The notes below the pieces were generated by a model. That model saw only the letters and a list, made by a program, of their open reading frames with translations. It was not told where the DNA came from and ran no database searches. This document shows positions 22,774-22,934 of a stretch of 22,934 bases of DNA, in pieces. Source of the stretch: MGML01 sp964493985. GTDB taxonomy: Bacteria; Chloroflexota; Dehalococcoidia; Dehalococcoidales; UBA2162. The stretch's first letter is position 1. Every line of letters begins with the position of its first letter. Where the stretch lies: contig CAZBQL010000046.1 of the NCBI GenBank assembly GCA_964493985.1, forward strand, positions 1 to 22,934, written 5' to 3'. A program made the position numbers and the translations under genes.

Positions 22774-22934
22774 ACGTCCCCCTTTACATACCTTTTCCAT
22801 AACATACTTGATTCTAGATACTCTTCAATAGAAAAGTCACAACAAAGAGGGAGGAAAAATTACAAATCTATGACATTTTGGGAATAAACCCTTTTTATCA
22901 TTCTTAAAATTAAGTGCTGCGTCATTCTGGCTCT

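Overview
The window reads as a chromosomal segment from a strict anaerobe with moderate GC. It is probably an uncultured sediment-type Chloroflexota of the class Dehalococcoidia. That assignment is an inference from gene content (siroheme-dependent heme synthesis, a corrinoid-protein reductive activator, a tungsten-type aldehyde oxidoreductase and multiheme cytochromes) and is not proven. I see no rRNA, tRNA, CRISPR array, transposase or phage gene.

Left edge (1-467): the 3' end of a membrane-protein gene on the + strand, then two hairpins. The one at 381-403 with its T tract is a convincing terminator for the large operon that arrives from the right.

Heme operon (468-11010, - strand): ten tightly packed genes in transcription order, namely a MerR/BldC-like regulator, ahbC, ahbD, fused ahbAB, a precorrin-2 dehydrogenase, hemA, hemC, fused cobA-hemD, hemB and hemL. 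Together they run from glutamyl-tRNA through uroporphyrinogen III and siroheme to heme b by the siroheme-dependent (Ahb) route. The one visible gap is a dedicated sirohydrochlorin ferrochelatase. Upstream is a 448-bp AT-rich region with several ATCTA motifs, four of them in exact 10-bp phase. It separates the operon from a divergent YdeI/OmdA-like gene.

Middle (11459-18067): the YdeI-like gene runs tail to tail into an AOR-ferredoxin pair and overlaps it by 94 bp. A divergent TetR gene shares with AOR an intergenic region that carries repeated TTAA-N6-TTAA boxes. A flavodoxin and a RACo-type corrinoid activator follow on the + strand.

Right part (18144-22773, - strand): a three-gene cytochrome operon encodes a hexaheme lipoprotein, a two-helix membrane protein and a hexaheme NapC-type anchor, behind a strong promoter overlapped by a perfect inverted repeat. 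Next come a SIMPL-domain lipoprotein, a 66-residue zinc-ribbon-like protein, and a pterin-binding protein of the methyltetrahydrofolate methyltransferase type that appears to lack one key aspartate. Nothing is called between 22774 and the window end.

Putting it together (inference): the heme operon supplies cofactor for the twelve-heme electron conduit. The flavodoxin and RACo could re-reduce a corrinoid protein used in one-carbon or demethylation chemistry, whose methyltransferase partners lie outside the window.
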